Part shown: positions 44,414 to 45,918 of the stretch, in pieces
Layout of the letters: every line of letters starts with the position of its first letter
How positions within the stretch are numbered: position 1 is the stretch's first letter
Assembly (NCBI GenBank): GCA_003233095.1
Contig: QIKT01000076.1
Location: forward strand, 1-45,918
Direction of reading: 5' to 3'
DNA from: Oceanospirillales bacterium
Lineage (GTDB): Bacteria; Pseudomonadota; Gammaproteobacteria; Xanthomonadales; SZUA-38
DNA: 45,918 bases
Notes under the pieces: model-generated
Database searches by the model: none
What the model was told of the DNA's origin: nothing
The model's input: the letters and a program-made list of their open reading frames with translations, nothing else
Translations under genes and position numbers: made by a program

Positions 44414-45823
44414 ATGTCTGCAGATAAAATCCTTGATCGAATGAAGGATGAAAAAATCCGTTTCGTTGATCTCCGTTTTTGTGACACGCTCGGCAAGGAG
44501 CAACACCTCACCATACCCGCCAGCGCTGTCGATGAGTCGCTGTTTGAGGATGGCAAGATGTTTGATGGGTCATCCATCGCCGGCTGGAAAGGGATCAATG
44601 AATCAGACATGATTCTGATGCCGGATACCGACACCGCAGTTGTTGATCCTTTTTCTGAAGAACTGACCCTGAACATTCGCTGCGATGTACTCGAGCCCAA
44701 TACCATGGAAGGCTATGACCGCTGCCCTCGATCCACCGCGCGTCGCGCTGAGGAGTATCTGATTTCAACGGGTCTGGCCGACACCGCCTATTTTGGCCCG
44801 GAGCCCGAGTTTTTCGTCTTCGACAGTGTCCGTTGGCAGTCCGAAATGAAAGGCTGCTCGTATGCCATTGATTCCGAAGAAGCCGCCTGGAATAGCAATA
44901 CCAAGTATGACCATGGCAACATGGGACATCGTCCTGGCGTCAAGGGTGGCTATTTCCCAGTGCCACCGGTGGATTCTCTCCACGACCTGCGCTCGGCCAT
45001 GTGTCTGACGCTTGAAGCCATGGGGACGCCCGTCGAAGTGCATCATCATGAAGTGGGCACTGCAGGTCAGTGCGAGATTGGAACCCGGTTTAACACCTTG
45101 ATGCGCAAGGCCGATGAAGTTCTGGATATGAAGTATGTGGTCCACAACGTGGCCCATTCCTATGGCAAGACAGCCACCTTCATGCCCAAGCCAATCGTCG
45201 GCGACAACGGCAGTGGCATGCATGTGCATCAGTCTCTGAGCAAAGATGGTGAGAACCTCTTTACTGGTGACGGTTACGGAGGGCTGTCCGAGGCGGCGCT
45301 GCATTACATTGGAGGCATCTTCAAGCACGCCCGCGCCATCAATGCGTTTGCCAACAGTGCCACTAACAGCTACAAGCGCCTTGTTCCGGGTTTCGAAGCG
45401 CCGGTGCTGCTCGCCTACTCGGCTCGCAACCGCTCCGCGTCTTGCCGGATTCCGTTCGTGGACAACCCCAGGGCGCGTCGCATCGAGATTCGCTTTGGTG
45501 ACTCGACCGGTAACCCATACTTCATTTTCACCGCCATGATGATGGCTGGCCTTGACGGTATTCGAAACAAGATCGACCCAGGGGCGCCGATGGACAAGGA
45601 TCTGTATGATCTGCCTCCGGAAGAAGAGCGAGACATCCCGTCAGTCTGTCATTCTCTCGATCAGGCTCTTGAGGCTCTGGACCAGGATCGTGAGTTCCTG
45701 AAAGCAGGTGGCGTCATGTCGGATGATCTGATCGATGCTTACATTGATCTGAAGATGAAGGAAGTGACCCGCTTCCGCATGACCACCCATCCTGTCGAAT
45801 TCGACATGTATTATTCTCTCTGA
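44414..45823 (+). CDS. glnA: Glutamine synthetase, type I
   Basis: A 469-aa glutamine synthetase of the adenylylated GSI-beta class, forming a dodecamer that makes glutamine from glutamate, ammonia and ATP. The N-terminal [17 protein letters not shown], the metal-binding [10 protein letters not shown] and [21 protein letters not shown] and the glutamate-loop [13 protein letters not shown] are all intact. Tyr398 in DLYDLPPEE is the adenylylation site, so GlnE-type control is expected. The adjacent genes do not include ntrBC, which may lie beyond the window. Confidence 0.98.
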   Translation: MSADKILDRMKDEKIRFVDLRFCDTLGKEQHLTIPASAVDESLFEDGKMFDGSSIAGWKGINESDMILMPDTDTAVVDPFSEELTLNIRCDVLEPNTMEGYDRCPRSTARRAEEYLISTGLADTAYFGPEPEFFVFDSVRWQSEMKGCSYAIDSEEAAWNSNTKYDHGNMGHRPGVKGGYFPVPPVDSLHDLRSAMCLTLEAMGTPVEVHHHEVGTAGQCEIGTRFNTLMRKADEVLDMKYVVHNVAHSYGKTATFMPKPIVGDNGSGMHVHQSLSKDGENLFTGDGYGGLSEAALHYIGGIFKHARAINAFANSATNSYKRLVPGFEAPVLLAYSARNRSASCRIPFVDNPRARRIEIRFGDSTGNPYFIFTAMMMAGLDGIRNKIDPGAPMDKDLYDLPPEEERDIPSVCHSLDQALEALDQDREFLKAGGVMSDDLIDAYIDLKMKEVTRFRMTTHPVEFDMYYSL

Positions 45824-45900
45824 GGGCCAGAGGCTCCTGGTTGGTATGAGACGGTCGATAAGCTGCTACACTGAGAACCACAGGATTGACGGAGTGTGTT

Positions 45901-45918
45901 CATGAGACGATCAGTTGC
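45901..45918 (+). CDS. Start of a gene cut by the window edge
   Basis: ATG at 45901 opens a six-codon visible frame (M-R-R-S-V-A) with ACGGAGT about 8 nt upstream and a TACACT hexamer about 30 bp upstream. The basic N-terminus could be a signal peptide start. The product cannot be named; after glnA, many gammaproteobacteria have a DUF4124 protein or ntrB, but this is only context. Confidence 0.4.

Overview
This window is a chromosomal segment from an aerobic gammaproteobacterium. The markers are a gmk-rpoZ-spoT-ridA-recG block, ubiC-ubiA, a divergent engB / cytochrome c4 pair, two tandem DsbA genes, a HemB with the Asp-type metal site, and a type I glutamine synthetase. Gene content and order recall Xanthomonadales/Chromatiales-like lineages (for example Wenzhouxiangella-type organisms), but that placement is inference from gene order only. 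Almost the whole window is coding, with tight operons and many 1-8 nt overlaps.

Layout. (1) 1-7332: an IS256-type transposase remnant at the edge, then a split phenylacetate (paa) catabolic cluster: paaF-paaG-paaH-paaJ leftward and paaY-paaZ rightward from a shared divergent promoter region. The ring-epoxidising monooxygenase (paaABCDE), the CoA ligase (paaK) and a paa regulator are not in the window. (2) 7333-8899: a small lipoprotein, GloB, and an orphan small ORF. (3) 8900-9476: a non-coding stretch with a C-rich palindrome and a rearranged hairpin element. (4) 9477-21160, leftward: yicC, gmk, rpoZ, spoT, ridA, recG, ubiC, ubiA, an 862-aa M14 peptidase and tesB, covering the stringent response, guanylate supply, recombination and ubiquinone synthesis. 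(5) 21287-23777, rightward: rph, rdgB, hemW. (6) 23786-27531, leftward: a lipoprotein, an EEP-family hydrolase, two DsbA oxidoreductases and a dihaem cytochrome c4, with two good intrinsic terminators. (7) 27618-33888: engB, an REC-REC-PAS-GGDEF-EAL signalling protein, hemB-aroE, a gamma-class carbonic anhydrase and a VOC protein. (8) 33925-38746: oligopeptidase A, a 16-codon xthA stump cut off by two inserted hairpin elements, a PhyH-type dioxygenase overlapping an iron-sulfur flavoprotein reductase, and a divergent hotdog thioesterase. (9) 38743-45918: an SrkA-like kinase, a PlsC acyltransferase, a YheT-like hydrolase, a TPR protein with a degenerate C-terminal domain, a PEBP-family protein, glnA, and the first codons of one more gene.

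The most notable non-genic feature is a set of short hairpin-forming repeats in two families with related ends. Family 1 is at 9176-9413, 36026-36189 and a half copy at 44274-44323; family 2 is at 33359-33506 and 36191-36323. In family 1, two copies have different inner stem sequences that stay perfectly complementary, so the structure itself appears to be maintained. These elements have truncated xthA, supplied a stop codon to the VOC gene and rearranged among themselves. No CRISPR array, tRNA, rRNA, intact transposase or prophage is visible.
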